Positions 24,336 to 36,899 are shown, counted from the first letter of the stretch. The stretch: 64,000 nt of DNA from Zonotrichia leucophrys gambelii (GCF_028769735.1 NC_088172.1:35560897-35624896), one strand, 5' to 3'. The notes: generated by a model from the sequence alone, not told the origin. Made by a program: numbers and translations.

Positions 24336-26720
24336 CTTTAAACAAACATTCTATTTCATCAACCTGTGTTGCACATAAAAAGTTAAAGGAGAGTAATAAT
24401 AGCTAAATGGAAACACTGCTCTGATCTGTCTGCCTTGGCATCATGTCTTGTACAGTAGTTAGATCTGATTTTTAGAAAAAAAAGTAGAAGAAAATCTGCA
24501 GGAGACTTGTAGGACCTTTCCTAGGCTTATATAGCTTATTGCTTTCATTTGAAATCTCCTTCTATTAATATTTCATAATTTCAGAGTAGAAAGAAATCCT
24601 TATGGCAGAAGGATGAGAATAGCAGGATTTTCTCTTTGTTTACATTTTATGCAAGGTAGCTGGAAAAGTAAGTAAGGTTTCTATGGGAGTAGGGAGGATT
24701 TGACTTGATTTTTTTATAAAGGTTTTCTTTGTTATTGTCATTTCATCATATTCACTTTCATCCAAAATCAGTTCATTTTGTATTGACAACTGAAAGAGAC
24801 TTCTAAGACTTCTGTAAGATCTGAAACTTATACCATCAGTGTATTTCACTATTGTTCCACTGTTTTTAATTTGATTAGCCCTAATAAGCCATAGTTTGCA
24901 AAGAGTTTCTGTTCTCAGAGACTGTAATTTTTCTCCCAATATTACTAAATACCTGATGACTAGAGAAGAGAGGATTCTATACTGCTTCATGTGTTCTGTT
25001 GGAAATATGGAAGATCTCAGTAGCATTAGTAAAGGCTCACTTCTAGCAGAGTCTTCTTGAAAACTGGAAACTGAAACCACAAGCCTCTGTCCCTAGAAAG
25101 TCATCCTTGCATGCTCCCAGACCAACATGTTTTTCTTGGCTGAATGTCTAGTGGTCAAATGTTGCTCCCAACTTCATTACACTGATATACTGAGTGAAGC
25201 ATTTGGCTTGTTGACTAATAAGTATAAAATACAATTAATTGCAAAGGTTCCAAGAAATCTTACTTAAGGAAGAGCAATGCAGCTTCTTAAAGTTAAGTAT
25301 CTGCAGAGGAAATATTTTACCATTGTATGGGCCATCATTTTTTTAGTTGGCAAACAGTTTGAGAGGGCTGACACTGGGCATGTCCCCAGCCCTTTTGCTG
25401 GCTGGAACATGTCCCTTCCCACTCAGTCCCCCTCTCCTTAGACAGGGCAGCCAAGGCCCAAAGTTGTGGTGGTGTGGTATGGTTCACAAAGCAGATCTCT
25501 CACACAGCTTTGAATCACAGCCCTTGGTCTCAGCAGTCTGCTCCTGTTTTCTGAAATGAGAGTAGCCCATGCTCACACACACTCATTTAGATCACAGTCC
25601 CTAATGCTGATTTACCAAGAGGGTTTCAGCTTCTCCTCACATTATTGCCGCACATGCTCCATTTTCCCCCAGTTAGGACACAGTAAGTACCGTCACAGTC
25701 CTGCCTCACCCCCTAATAGCTCTGAAGGCATTCAGCTTGGCACCTGGGAGTTCTGCAGGGAATGGATATTTGTGGAGGATTACGGACTTGAAGTAGGTGA
25801 CACTTCATGATTTTACTGACCAAATGATTCCAGCTGCCTTTGCAAACTACCCATCAGGATCCCGCTGAATTTTTCTGGAGGCTGCATTAGTTTGAGTAAT
25901 ACTGAATGTGGAATGAGTGCTCATTCTTCTGTCTCTGAAAATGTTTTCTCTGAGGTTTGATACCACAGTTTCTGCTGTTCTGTGGTGCTAGTGTATTCTG
26001 TTGTTACTATGTGCTTATATTCTTATTCTAAAATGACAACAAATAAAAAATCTTCAGTGTAGAGAATGAGGACAAGTCAGACAAGCCTGCCTGCTAAATT
26101 ACTTTCATTCCTATGGTGGTTTCTCTGTAATTGGATTAAAAGAGGTTGTCAGTGTATGCTCATCCTGTCCCCTGGCTAGGTATAAATAAAGGCTTGGCAG
26201 GTTCTAGTACTGCATCTTGTTTAACCTCTACAAATACCAATATTTACTCATAAATTTAAAACAGTGCATTCAGCTTCTCTTAGTGGAGAGCAGCAGGAGT
26301 AAAAAGTGGCCAGTCATGTCCATGGCATGTCAGCTCTCCCCGTGGGCTTTCCCTTTCATTATGTCTTGCTGTCTCCTTTTGTTTAACGTAAGAACTGAAT
26401 TATGAACTGCTCAGGAATTCCAGACCCATTACCACAGTCTGCTTTGCAGAGAGCTCTCTTCAAGGTGTTCCGTGATTGCTTTCCCTTACGTCCCAGAGTG
26501 GAGCTAGAAATGAAACATGTGCCATTCTGTAGTTTCCAGCAGTTGAGTATTGTAATAGCCACACTCACAAATCTGTGGAGTTGTGTCCATGCTTTCATTA
26601 TACAAACACTTCCTTTCCTCTGGTTCCTCTAACTTTTACTGTTACCAAGAGTGCTGTGGATTTAATCATGTGTGTGGGTAAATCAGCATAGAAGAAAAAA
26701 CTTGGAAATTCTGCATATTT
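24336..26720. other. Intronic sequence, no gene seen
   Basis: Apart from the unrecognised open frame at 24.64-25.08 kb, only short open frames (62-84 codons) are present. No repeat family is recognised. Confidence 0.5.
24640..25080 (-). other. Unrecognised 146-codon open frame
   Basis: The frame is rich in Ser, Leu and Ile. It has no signal peptide, membrane segment or motif I recognise. It lies in AT-rich intron without clear splice signals at its ends or a CpG promoter. It may be chance or the remnant of a pseudogene. I do not claim it is a gene. Confidence 0.1.
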
Positions 26721-26752
26721 AAAAAAATAGTTTATTAAAAAAATTGTTTATT
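26721..26752. repeat. 16-bp tandem duplication, A/T-rich
   Basis: Two adjacent units differ by one base: AAAAAAATAGTTTATT (26721-26736) and AAAAAAATTGTTTATT (26737-26752). Confidence 0.75.
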
Positions 26753-26797
26753 AAATTCAAAATAAGAATGATATTGCACTACATTTCCATCACATTT

Positions 26798-26855
26798 CAA
26801 AAAGGGATCAAAATTGTTACAAGGGCATGCCAAAAAGGGATCAAAATCCTTGCAA
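26798..26855. repeat. 25-bp direct repeat, 33-bp period
   Basis: CAAAAAGGGATCAAAAT begins at 26798 and again at 26831. The following bases are similar (TGTTACAA versus CCTTGCAA). It is an imperfect local duplication. Confidence 0.75.
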
Positions 26856-27054
26856 ATGTATGTGATTGGGGTTGTTTTCTATAAAAGGAGTTTTTACTTA
26901 AAGATAAAAAAATGTTTACCTCTGAAATGGGCTGTATTAGGCAGCCTAGAAAGAAAATGCACGACTTGAGAGAGCCACTGAGTATGTAGCAGCAAAGAAA
27001 AAGAGATTATAGTACTTCTGCATGGTCTAGATATTGAAGCAGACCCTTCTGCCC

Positions 27055-27114
27055 ATTCTTTTGTTCCCTGAATCCCTACAGAGCATTCCTTTGTTCCTCG
27101 AGTCCCTATAGAGC
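27055..27114. repeat. 30-bp tandem duplication
   Basis: Unit 1 (27055-27084) and unit 2 (27085-27114) are adjacent, equal in length and differ at only a few positions. Both start ATTC, share TTTGTTCC and TCCCTA, and end AGAGC. In the minus-strand open frame 26894-27148 this appears as a repeated GT(R/Q)GTKE-like decapeptide, but nothing else suggests that frame is coding. Confidence 0.8.
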
Positions 27115-29506
27115 CTCGCCTCCTCTTTTCACTGTCACACTTCTGCAATCCCTTTGAGCTGCTGTGGCTTCCTTCCAGCCTCAGTGTGTCTCATTGCTGC
27201 CCTCCAGCCCTGGCACAGCAATTCTCTCTGCTTGTGTTCATTTTCTTTTACCCTGACCATTCTCTGTCCCCCTGTCCCCAGAGAGGCTTAGGCATTAGCA
27301 CACCAATGCACAGGAGTCAGGCTCTGGGCTGCACTGAGCACTTCTGAGCTGGGCTTAAAGGACAGAGATCACAAGGGGCAGCAGGCACAGCAGGGTGTCA
27401 CACGCAGGACAGGTAACAGGAAAGAACAAAAGAATTGGTACATCTAAAATCTCACTGCTTTTGAAGACATGGATCCCTTTTGGAAACTTGGATTCACACC
27501 CTCAAGCTCCACATTTGGACCTTTAATTCATGAATGACCAAGTAGAGGGGAGGTGGCAAAGAAGAACAGTTATTGGGTAGACACTGCCTGAAAAATAGGA
27601 AATCCAGACACAGTCCCCTCCTCTGTGTTAGACACTCATGTCTCCCATCTCTCGGGGAGCAGCCAGCCTAGTCTCAGGGTGGACACTCTGTGGATGTTAG
27701 ATTGTTGTGTGGCAGTGACAGAGCTAGAAGATCAAGTAGAAAAATCCATTGTGGCCCACTAAACCACGTGTGAGGGTAGGAGAGAGCCCTTTTTGGAGCT
27801 GTTGGACTTGGTTTGTGGAAAACAGATGTTACAAGGAAGCTGCACCCTTAGGACCTCCCTCGTGGCAGAAGCAAACAGGAAAGCTGCAGGACTGACAGCA
27901 GAGGAGAAAAGCTCAGGCCTGAGTTCAAGTGCAGATCACAAGGAGTGTCCTGGAGCAGTGGGACAAGACAGCAGGAAGTACAGGGATGTGGGACAGTGTA
28001 CTGTTATGGGGAAGCAGCAAGGCCTTCAGCCAGGGCTCTTCCCACTGGCCATCCAGGAGCCATGCTTTAGGCAAGATCTAGGCATTCTCATCCTGCTGGT
28101 TCCCATTAATGGTTGTGACTGTGGTGCCATTTCCCTTTTCTACCCTGGCTAAGGCTCCAGCCCTTCGGGGTATCTGTGCTGGATGTGTGCCCAGTTTAGT
28201 CCCTCTGTCATAAATCAGGCTGGCAGGATGGTCTGTGAGGAGTCTGGGTATAACTCTCCTGCCCTTTTATCTGAACTTCTTGCTGATGTTCTCCGTGCAA
28301 GAAAGATTTGATGGAAAGGCTAAGGCTATCATTCCTTGAAGATGAAAAAGGCTCCTAGGTGACTGTCTGAGATCCTGTCAGACTGGCAGTTTTAAGGCTG
28401 CCAAGATTTACTTTAATTACATATATTGTATAATTAATGCAACATGAAATGCATGTATACATTTAACAGTGTTAGGGTGTCTGGGGTCTTGTATAAGTTA
28501 ATAGATCACCCAAAGCAGTAAATAAAACAAACACATGGGGCTACTCATAAACAGAACTGCTAAGCAGCACAAGGAGGGGCCTGCAGCTTTCAGCAAGCGC
28601 AGTTGGAAGAATCAGATTTTGTGAATTTCCTGAAAAATGTTTGGTTATAGGAGTGAGTTAAAGCATTCATAGTGATCTGTGATGCCCTACGTGATTTGTG
28701 GTCTACAGGTCTAAAGGAGACCCTTCTTTTATGTGTGGGCATCCCAGCTGAAATTAGGGGAAGCACCTCTGGTAAAGATTTCAGAGGCAGAAAACTGGCA
28801 CACTGGAGGTTGCCTCAAGCGTTGCCTTCTGGAACATATTGGCTGGAAATGAGATCAAAATGTCACATCTCTGTGTGATGGGGTTGTACTTGGGTTGCTT
28901 TCAGGTCCTGCCTCCTAATATGGGTCTGGTACAGAGCTTGTTGAACAACTGCAGGCAATCTGAAAGAGCTGTAAATTAACTTGGGAAATACAGCCTGACC
29001 TGCATATTTTCTTCTAGACTTTCCGTAATTTAAACTTATTAAGGTTTAAAGTCTGCTAATATATCATACACAAGTGAGATAAATAAATAAGTGAATTCAC
29101 AATATTGTTGCCTTTATTTCACAGAGTGTCAGTCTCACCCTGGCTGCTCCTGAGTTCTCTTTCTAAATCACAAATGCATGAAATACCTGTCCAGCTTTCC
29201 TACAGGAAAACATTCACTTCAGATATTACTGTTGCTACTGAAGAAACTGTCCTGTTCATATTGGCAAAGCAAAGGGAACAAAGGTTTTACAGGTGCTGTT
29301 AGATCCCTATGAAAGCTTGTGTATTCTCCCACATTAAGACTGAATTAGGGAAGAATCAAATGGAATTGTCAGTGTTGTAAAAAGCTGGTCTTAGGAAGCT
29401 GTGCAAAATTAAGATTCAGAAAGGATGGCTACTTCACAGCCATGAGCAAAGGTCCTTCAGCTAGACCTTCTAGTCTAAAGAAAATAGATTCAACTCCAGT
29501 GCCTCT
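27115..29506. other. Intronic sequence, no gene seen
   Basis: The part from 27.2 to 28.2 kb is somewhat richer in GC than its surroundings and has a 119-codon plus-strand open frame (27793-28152) with no recognisable domain. No splice-flanked exon or known repeat is evident. Confidence 0.5.
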
Positions 29507-29570
29507 AAACAAAACAAAAAAAAAAAAGAAAAAAAAAGAAAAAATAAAAAGAAAAACTAAAAGAGCAAAC
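29507..29570. repeat. A-rich low-complexity tract
   Basis: The tract is a nearly pure run of A broken by single G, C or T (AAAAAAAGAAAAAAAAAGAAA type). It has no flanking retroposon body that I recognise. Confidence 0.8.
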
Positions 29571-32500
29571 AAGCCAAACTACATTTAAAACCAAGGGAAG
29601 AGATTTACATGTAAGATGGAGTGTGGAAGGAGAAAACAAGGCTGCAAAAGATCTTTGTTAAGGGAAGAAAAAATTAGATATATCCTCTGAAAGCTGCAGT
29701 GAGTCACCACAGGTCATGTTTTATGGGGATTTTATTGCATGCTTCGTGTGTACCTTGTAGAATAAAACCATATGCATCTGATTAGATTACTTAGTACTGG
29801 GAGTGTAAGGTAAGAGAATAAATTGAATGCAATTATTTTTAAAGGAAATTATATTCCTGCTGCTTTCTGTCTGTCTGCTCTCTTCTGTCTTTTTCTCTTT
29901 TATTGTCTCTTTTATCTTGGCTCTAAGATGGCTCTCACACCGTATCTACCTTGCAACCCCTAGTTTGTATGAAGGCAATTCACAGCTCAGTGCTCTGCCT
30001 GTCTCCCCTGATTGTTTACAACTGGTTTATTAACCAGGCTTTGTCTTGGACTATCTGTGCTTCATCAGGAGGGAGTGGGAGAGCACAGTTGTTCATTTTG
30101 CATTGAGCATGTGTGCTGATGTGGAAACATCCACCCATACCCCTCAGTGGAGATATCTGTGTTAAAGTGAAACCAACTTTTATAGGAAAAAAATTAATTT
30201 ATTACCAATGCAAGGTTATTGCTTGGACCATATAACCGTGTGTAAGTATATGATATTGCCTCCACCTAAGAGTCCTGTATTCCTGATTAAAAATTGCCAG
30301 AGGGGAGTATATGCCTTGCAACCACTTATCTGCCCCGTTTTCAATTTCACCTGCTACAATATTCCATTTGAACTCTTTCTTAAAATTTTCCAGCTGAAGT
30401 GAAATATTTGACTTTCTCATTGGGCTTCAGTTTTGAGGTGAGAGGGCAGTGGCTTGAGAATTTTTTTCCTTTTCCCTGCTGCCTTCCTGTTCCTTCCCCT
30501 AGAAATATGTTGCCATGAGTGCCTTTGGCAAAATAGTGATTAGCTATAATGAAGATCTGTCTGAGAGAGATTACAGACTTTATGAGGTGGTATTTTTCAA
30601 TGTGACTGTGCCTGCACCTTCCAGGCAGTTTGCTTTCTCTGGACACAATTATATTTATTTTGTTCTATAGTTTTAAGTACCTAGGCTAGGCCAGGCTGAT
30701 TTATTCATATCATTTAAGTAGACATAACACGAAATATATTGAATTTCATGTTCTGTCATGATATACTATCATCCTTGCCATCTACAATAATGGATCCACA
30801 TGTAGCTATCCACCTCATTTCCAGATTCCCAAGAAGACATTGCAGTAAGATTGAAAAACTGTTGAGAGGTGTATCTAGTCTAATGATTTTTGGATCTCCC
30901 CTGGCTCCAGGCATTTTTCCTGGGGTAAGATTCATCACACCTCACTTCAGGTGGATGTTAATATTCGAGGTATTTTATCAGGGCTTTTTTTTCCATCAGT
31001 GTAGATCTAGACAAGAGCATCAAGGGGATTTGTGGCAATTCGTCTGATCTGCTAAATGTGAACTGTGCATGGCTCCTTTGGCTCTGTTGACTATGTCTCC
31101 TCTGTTGAGAGCCCAGCTTGAGATATCTACACCAAATTGGATGGGTCACAGTCTGTATGTCCTACTTAAATCTTGGCCTTTAATTCTACAGATGTCTAAC
31201 CATCAGTTATTGCTGTGAGCAACAACGTCATCTCACCTGCCCATTCCAGGTACCATGTTCAACATGTGTGCCTTCTTCTTTGCAGTCTGGTTGAATCACA
31301 GTCTTGCTGCTTTTTCTGCCCTTCCATGATACAGGCTTTCCAGGTCATTCTCACAGCCTGAGCTCTTCTCCTGTCTCTCTTCATCTTATGTCTCAGCCAC
31401 CAAATGTTCACATTCTTTGACTTGGACATTGCCAGCCTTGTTCCTTTTAGAGCTTTCACAAAGCTGACTGGAAAGACTGGACTTGTCATCAGGTTGCCCA
31501 ACTTGATGAATCTTTTATTGCCCTCACTTTATTCTGCCCTATCAAATATGTCGCCTGCATTCACAATAAAGGTCCTTAGAAGTCTCTGTCTTTCCTGTCT
31601 ACCAATTTTTGGTCAATGAAGAAGCTGCTTTGCTCAGACATACATGAGACACCATCTCTTTTGCTTTCAACCCAGCACTTTTCCTGTGCTGCCTCTTGCA
31701 CCAGAAAACTAAACATCCTTAAGAGTACCGCATAGTTGTCCTGCCAGTTCATCTGGAAAACTCTCCTCCTTCATGTTTAGCAGAGGCTCACAGGCAGCTC
31801 TAGATTGGTACTTAGACACAAGCTGCATTCCCATAGGGACACTTCACTGCCCAGGTCTAATGCACACATTCTTTGAGCTGCCTGTTCCCTGGAAAAGTCC
31901 CATCATAGGCATTTCTCCCCTTGAGCCAGGCAGCCTTTCAGCCATGCAGGGGTCCTTATCTATGCTTCAATTTTAACTGAAGCTCTGTAGGACTCCATTA
32001 CAAGGTTGGTGTTCATGTTTCCCATTGTTTGAACAAACTTTATTGTGACTTGCATTGCCCTTCTCAGTGCTCACCCATTCATTTTATAAAGCAGTATTTC
32101 CCTCCAGCACACACTCTGCACCCACACACACTGCAAAATATAAGGAGAAATAATTTACTTTTTCTTTTAAAATACGGCAACATGCAGGATTGACCACTTC
32201 TTCACCTCTTGAGAGTATCGCTTTGTTAACATCATTTTCAATAGAAGTCTTTTTCTGTGCTTTTACAGGTCTAGCCTTTTGAACCCTCAGCAGTATGCTC
32301 ATGGACTTTATGGTTTTAACCAGGTCCATTATTATCTAAATACTTGGGGAAGCAGGCAGGGGAGGGAAGAGAGAATGACAAGTGACTTCTTAAAGTGCTG
32401 TTCTTGGTAGCTCTTTACAATATACATTAGGAACAGCAGGGAGAAGAGCTTTCATGATAGATCTGAGGCTGTTAAAAAAAGAAGCTATGGTGCATAGTCT

Positions 32501-32700
32501 AAAAAAAAGGAGGGGTTGGCTCATATCTGTCACCATTGGGCTCGGCATTTCATGTTTGCATAGGGTGATCCTGTTGTGCACAGTCTAGACAGATCGGTGT
32601 CAGGTTTGCCCCTGCTGCTTTACAGTCATGCTGACTGTAGTTTGCTCATGAACAAAATCTCTTCAGGTGTGTTGGGATGCACAAGGCTTAAGATCTTTAT
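29571..32700. other. Intronic sequence, no gene recognised
   Basis: From about 31190 to 31980 the plus strand is rich in C and T and differs in texture from its AT-rich neighbours. It could be an old insertion or an antisense transcript remnant. Its minus-strand open frame (31259-31501) is rich in Lys and Arg but matches no family I know. The rest shows nothing specific. Confidence 0.4.
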
Positions 32701-35584
32701 ATGCTGCTTTCTGGAGTGTGTGTTCCTATTAATGGGCCCATAAAGATCTCCTTATTTATTATTGTTTAATTATATGCAACCTGTTGCTCCAAACTAGCTG
32801 CACATAATTGCTATTTATTTCTGGGCTGGCTTCTCTGTACATGTATTTAAAACATACATTTTGGGTTTAGTGAATCCTGTGTTACTGATTGTTCAAAGTG
32901 ACTTTATTTTCCATTGTCTTTTCTCTAAATGTTCTTTTGATATTTAGAGTGTTAGTGATGATATTATTACATTGCTGTTAGCTATTGAATGAATGATTGC
33001 TGTTGTATTCTGAATGTGCTGATGCTGAAAATCTGTGATATAAATAAACTTCCTCTGGTAACATCATTATAATAGCACAAGCAGCAGAAATTTATGGAAA
33101 GAACAGATTAAATGCTTAGACTTAAATTCTTCAGTGTGCAACTCCGCTTAAACTGCTGTGTCTGAATTTTGGGTTGCTGAATCAGGTGGAAAAAATCAAA
33201 CTGACACATCGCTTGTCTGTGCATTTTTACTATGATATATTATGTTACTAAAAGAAAAAGCTCAAAATCTACCATTGATAATCCTGGCTAAAACTTGGAA
33301 CATAAATTATTAAGATCTGTAGTTTCTTTTCAAAGTGGCCTGAGACTTAATGCATATATCACAGCAAAGAAATGTAACATCAATATGTACTTATGCATTA
33401 TGAGACGTTTTTATGTACGTAATAAAGCACTCACTATGTAACTGTTTATCTAAGCAACTGATAGAAAGGTTGAGAAATTCACACAGTTAATCATATTTAT
33501 TTAGCTAATTAACAGCTAATAGCATTAATCATAAAATGCATGAATATTTAAAAAGTAATTTATTATTGAATATGGAAACTATTTTCAAACTTGCTTTCCA
33601 AACTATATTTTGTTTATTTATATTGATAAAATCTCCCAAGATACCTAGTCTTAGTATTTCACGTACTCATCCTGTAAATTGAGAATGCAGTACTACACCA
33701 GGAATTTACCAGAGATTCACACACCTCCACTAACCATCTCCAATTACACTGTGTAATCACTCCTAGGCTAGGGAAATGAGACTCCCAAAGTCTGGGGTGC
33801 TTATCTCCAGATTGGTACAGTCACCTACACCTTGTGTGGAGCCTCAGGATTTCCCAGAAATAGGTTGAAAAGTAATATTATAATTATGCAGTAAGACTAG
33901 TGCACTGGTCCTCAACCTTTGCTGCCCCTTGGCAGCAATACTGAGCAAGTAATGTTGTACAGTGGGATCATAATTTCTCCCTGTCAGCCTTAAGTGTTAA
34001 CTCCTTGATTCCCTGTGGCTCAGAGCAGTGCTGCCCATTAACAACCTGTGGGGAATTAATGAAAAAGCTGAAGACATCACCAGCATCTGTGTTTCTAATT
34101 CAGTAGGTTTGTTCTCTTCTTTTCGATAACTTTTTTATTACAAGTTTAATAGTGCCCAGTGAGACTCACTAATAAATGAATGAGTGTTCATTTCCTGCAC
34201 AGGTTTTGTCAAATTTGCCCTATTATCTATCTCCCAAGTCCAGACTAAGAGCAATAGAGTGACGAGTCTCATAGAAAATTGAGGAGAGGAAGATGTGTCT
34301 CTCTGCGGTAGAACAGGAAGATGTGCATAAAGGCAAAATTAAAGTATAAAACTGAAAAATAAAATTAAGCAGCATTTTACCTATATTTTTCAAACGTTTA
34401 TTTGTAGCCACATTTCAATTAATTGAAGTAAATGGCTGAACTCGGCGGGTATGCCGAGATGAAATTATAACCAGTCACAGAAAGCATTACAGCAGCACAT
34501 TAGCAATGCTGTGGAGATGGCTGTGTAGGAGGCATTTTCATACAAGACCCGTTTTTTTCTTAAGTTTTTTATAATTGTTTCAGCAAAAAATTACCTCCCT
34601 TCAGGGCTTTGGCCTGTAGAGTGGGTGCTTGTTTGCTTTTTATGGTGATGCATTTTCAAATGCTCCATGTTCCTTATGGCCATTAAACCTGCAGAACAAC
34701 ACGTTTATACCAGCTGAATTTTTTTCCAAATGTTGTTTGTCTGGTTTGGGGTTCATTTTCAGTGAACTGAGCATTAGTTTATTGTAGAAAAGAAAGCTTT
34801 CAGTCAGTAATTGAACTCCAAACTGACTTGGAACTTAATCCTGCAATGATTTATGCAGATATTTAATGTGTCCATAGAGCAGCCAGTGAGCATGGAGTCT
34901 GTGCTTTATGGGGCTGCCTTCCTTTGGAAATGGGAGATCTGCAGATGACAATAACTTCAAATGCTCACTTAAAGTGGGCTGCAAAGCGCACAATTAAACA
35001 CATTTGAGTCTCATCATCCTGGGAGAGTGTTTCCAAATATTCAGAAATTACCTGGGTTTAATTCTCATATAAATGCTGTTAAAGATGAAGAAATTCAATG
35101 TAAAAATAATGAAATTATATATTTGTATGCACATGTACAATTCAGTATTGGATAATTTCACTTAAATTCTGACCATAAGTTACATTTCTCTTTTACACAT
35201 AAAAAAGGAAACTGCAATTCTGTCATATAATGATAAAATTTATACTAATATATTGCAATTTGTGTGCTCAAAATGGTCATTTTAACTTGCAAGTATTTTC
35301 ACATTTAAGCTAATGTATAAAATCATATAGATAAGGTCTACAAAATTATACATTGTTGCAGTCCAATTGGATTATAAGAAATATAATTTTCTTTTAAATG
35401 TGTATGTGCTTTTGTAAACTTCTCCGGTTACCTAGTTTAACAGAGAATAACATCCTTTTCTGTGTGCTGGTGGTGGGAGAGTGAGAAGAGGAACGGAAAA
35501 TGTTTTCATCTGTCCTGTAGAATACTGTAAAGAAATTTTAAAGAAGAAATTTTAAATTATAAAAAAAGGTTATAGTTTTCTGTG
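32701..35584. other. Repeat-free AT-rich block with many homeodomain-type motifs
   Basis: No open frame exceeds about 62 codons and no transposon or microsatellite is seen across almost 3 kb. At 33480-33580 homeodomain and POU-like cores are packed together (GTTAATC, CTAATTAA, ATTAATCAT, ATGCATGAATAT). A short hairpin with arms CTCGGC/GCCGAG lies at 34441-34458. Absence of repeats and dense TAAT cores are typical of developmental enhancers, but that is inference. Confidence 0.35.
34441..34458. promoter_or_regulatory. Perfect CTCGGC/GCCGAG inverted repeat
   Basis: A 6-bp perfect inverted repeat with a 6-bp spacer contains two CpGs within strongly AT-rich sequence. It could be a dimeric binding site or may be chance. 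Confidence 0.3.
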
Positions 35585-35684
35585 AAGTCATATGGAACTC
35601 AGCACAAAGTGCTGATGACTTATTTTCATGTGAATTCTTCATCTTGATGTAATTCACATGGCATCAGCGCTGATAAGTAATCAG
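35585..35684. promoter_or_regulatory. Nested inverted-repeat cluster
   Basis: Several dyads overlap within 100 bp. AAGTCAT (35585-35591) pairs with ATGACTT (35615-35621). CAGCAC (35600-35605) pairs with GTGCTG (35609-35614). CATGTGAATT (35627-35636) pairs perfectly with AATTCACATG (35651-35660). GTGCTGATG (35609-35617) pairs with CATCAGCGC (35662-35670) with one mismatch. ATCAGCGCTGAT (35663-35674) is a perfect palindrome, and CTGAT pairs with ATCAG at 35670-35684. It could be a cluster of dimeric transcription factor sites or a structured RNA. The basis is purely structural. Confidence 0.4.
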
Positions 35685-36477
35685 ACCTTTCTGATAAAAC
35701 CTAAAGCACAGAAGAGCAAATGAATCCCATACATTTAACTCCTGACTGTAAAGTAGTCTAGCCTTGGTTTCAACTGTGTAACTCCATAAAATGTACAGGA
35801 AACATGCAAGCCAGGGTTACTGCAGTAAAGGTGAGCCTGGCAGGAGCTGGCACTGCTGTAGAGCACAGGATTGCTGCTGTGGAGCACGACCCACTGCAGC
35901 CACCCCAGACTGATTCTAGGGCTGCTTAGCTCCTGCCTGGACCTCAGCCATGGGGCAGAGGCATATTTAATACATAATTAAAGTTATGCATGCGGGTAGG
36001 CTTATGGACACCCTGCTCACTCAGAGCTGAGGATTCTTTGTTCAGATCCCAAATGAATTTTGTTTGTGTGTGTATCAGTGTTCTCTGCTGGCCAGGGACA
36101 AAGACATATTAATACTTATTCAGTCTTTTGTAATATCCTTTGCAATCTTCAAATTAAGGTTCCGTGTAAGTATATTGTGGTGTTGTCGGTTGTTCGTGTT
36201 ATTAATCCTGAAATAATAAAATGTGTATTAGATAGAATCAGGGCAGCTCAACAGTATATTGCAGGCTATAAGCTTTCATTAACAGCTACAAGAAATTTTT
36301 TGTTAACTCAATGTGTGTAGAGACAGGGAGGGAGAGAGCTGGAGGGAGTGTGATTTGAGTTTGATAAAGAGAGAATAAAACAGGAGTAGGATTTGGATTC
36401 TGGACAGCTCTGGCTGCTCTTCAGCTTTTTCCATCAGTTGTCTTCTGGCAATATATTGTGCTGCTTGCTCAAACACA

Positions 36478-36503
36478 ATAATGGTCTTTTATAATGGTCT
36501 TTT
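36478..36503. repeat. 13-bp exact tandem duplication
   Basis: ATAATGGTCTTTT is present twice in immediate succession (36478-36490 and 36491-36503). Confidence 0.85.
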
Positions 36504-36546
36504 AAACATGTGTTTCATGGGCCAGGTAGGTTAATGTGCAAGAGCC

Positions 36547-36593
36547 TTTTTTTTTGTTTGTTTGGTTGGTTTGGGTTTTTTTGGTTTTTTTTA
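36547..36593. repeat. T/G low-complexity tract
   Basis: The tract consists of T runs broken by G, GG and GGG (TTTGTTTGTTTGGTTGG type). A further run of about 13 T lies near 36649-36661. Confidence 0.75.
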
Positions 36594-36899
36594 TTGCTCT
36601 CAGCAAATAGGTGAATGCAGAGTGTTGCAGAATGCAGCAGCTTTGGGGATTTTTTTTTTTTCACTATGATTAAAGAATAGTTCATCTATAACCAGAGGAG
36701 ATCTCAGTCACTAGGAGATTGCAGTGGCCAAAAGGGGTATTTAATCATCTGGCTAGGATCAGATCTGGAAGGAAAGGCCATCGTTACGGCTGCAATCTGA
36801 CTGCTGAGGAGAAGCAGCCAGAAGTGAGCTGCCCGCTCCTACTTCCATCCATCTGCTCCGTACTTTCTCCATTTTTCTAAATATTTCTTTTGTGCCACT

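Larger units (their letters stand above)
35685..36899. other. Intronic sequence, no gene seen
   Basis: The block contains the small duplication at 36478 and the T/G tract at 36547. An 86-codon plus-strand open frame at 36060-36320 shows no recognisable features. Confidence 0.5.
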
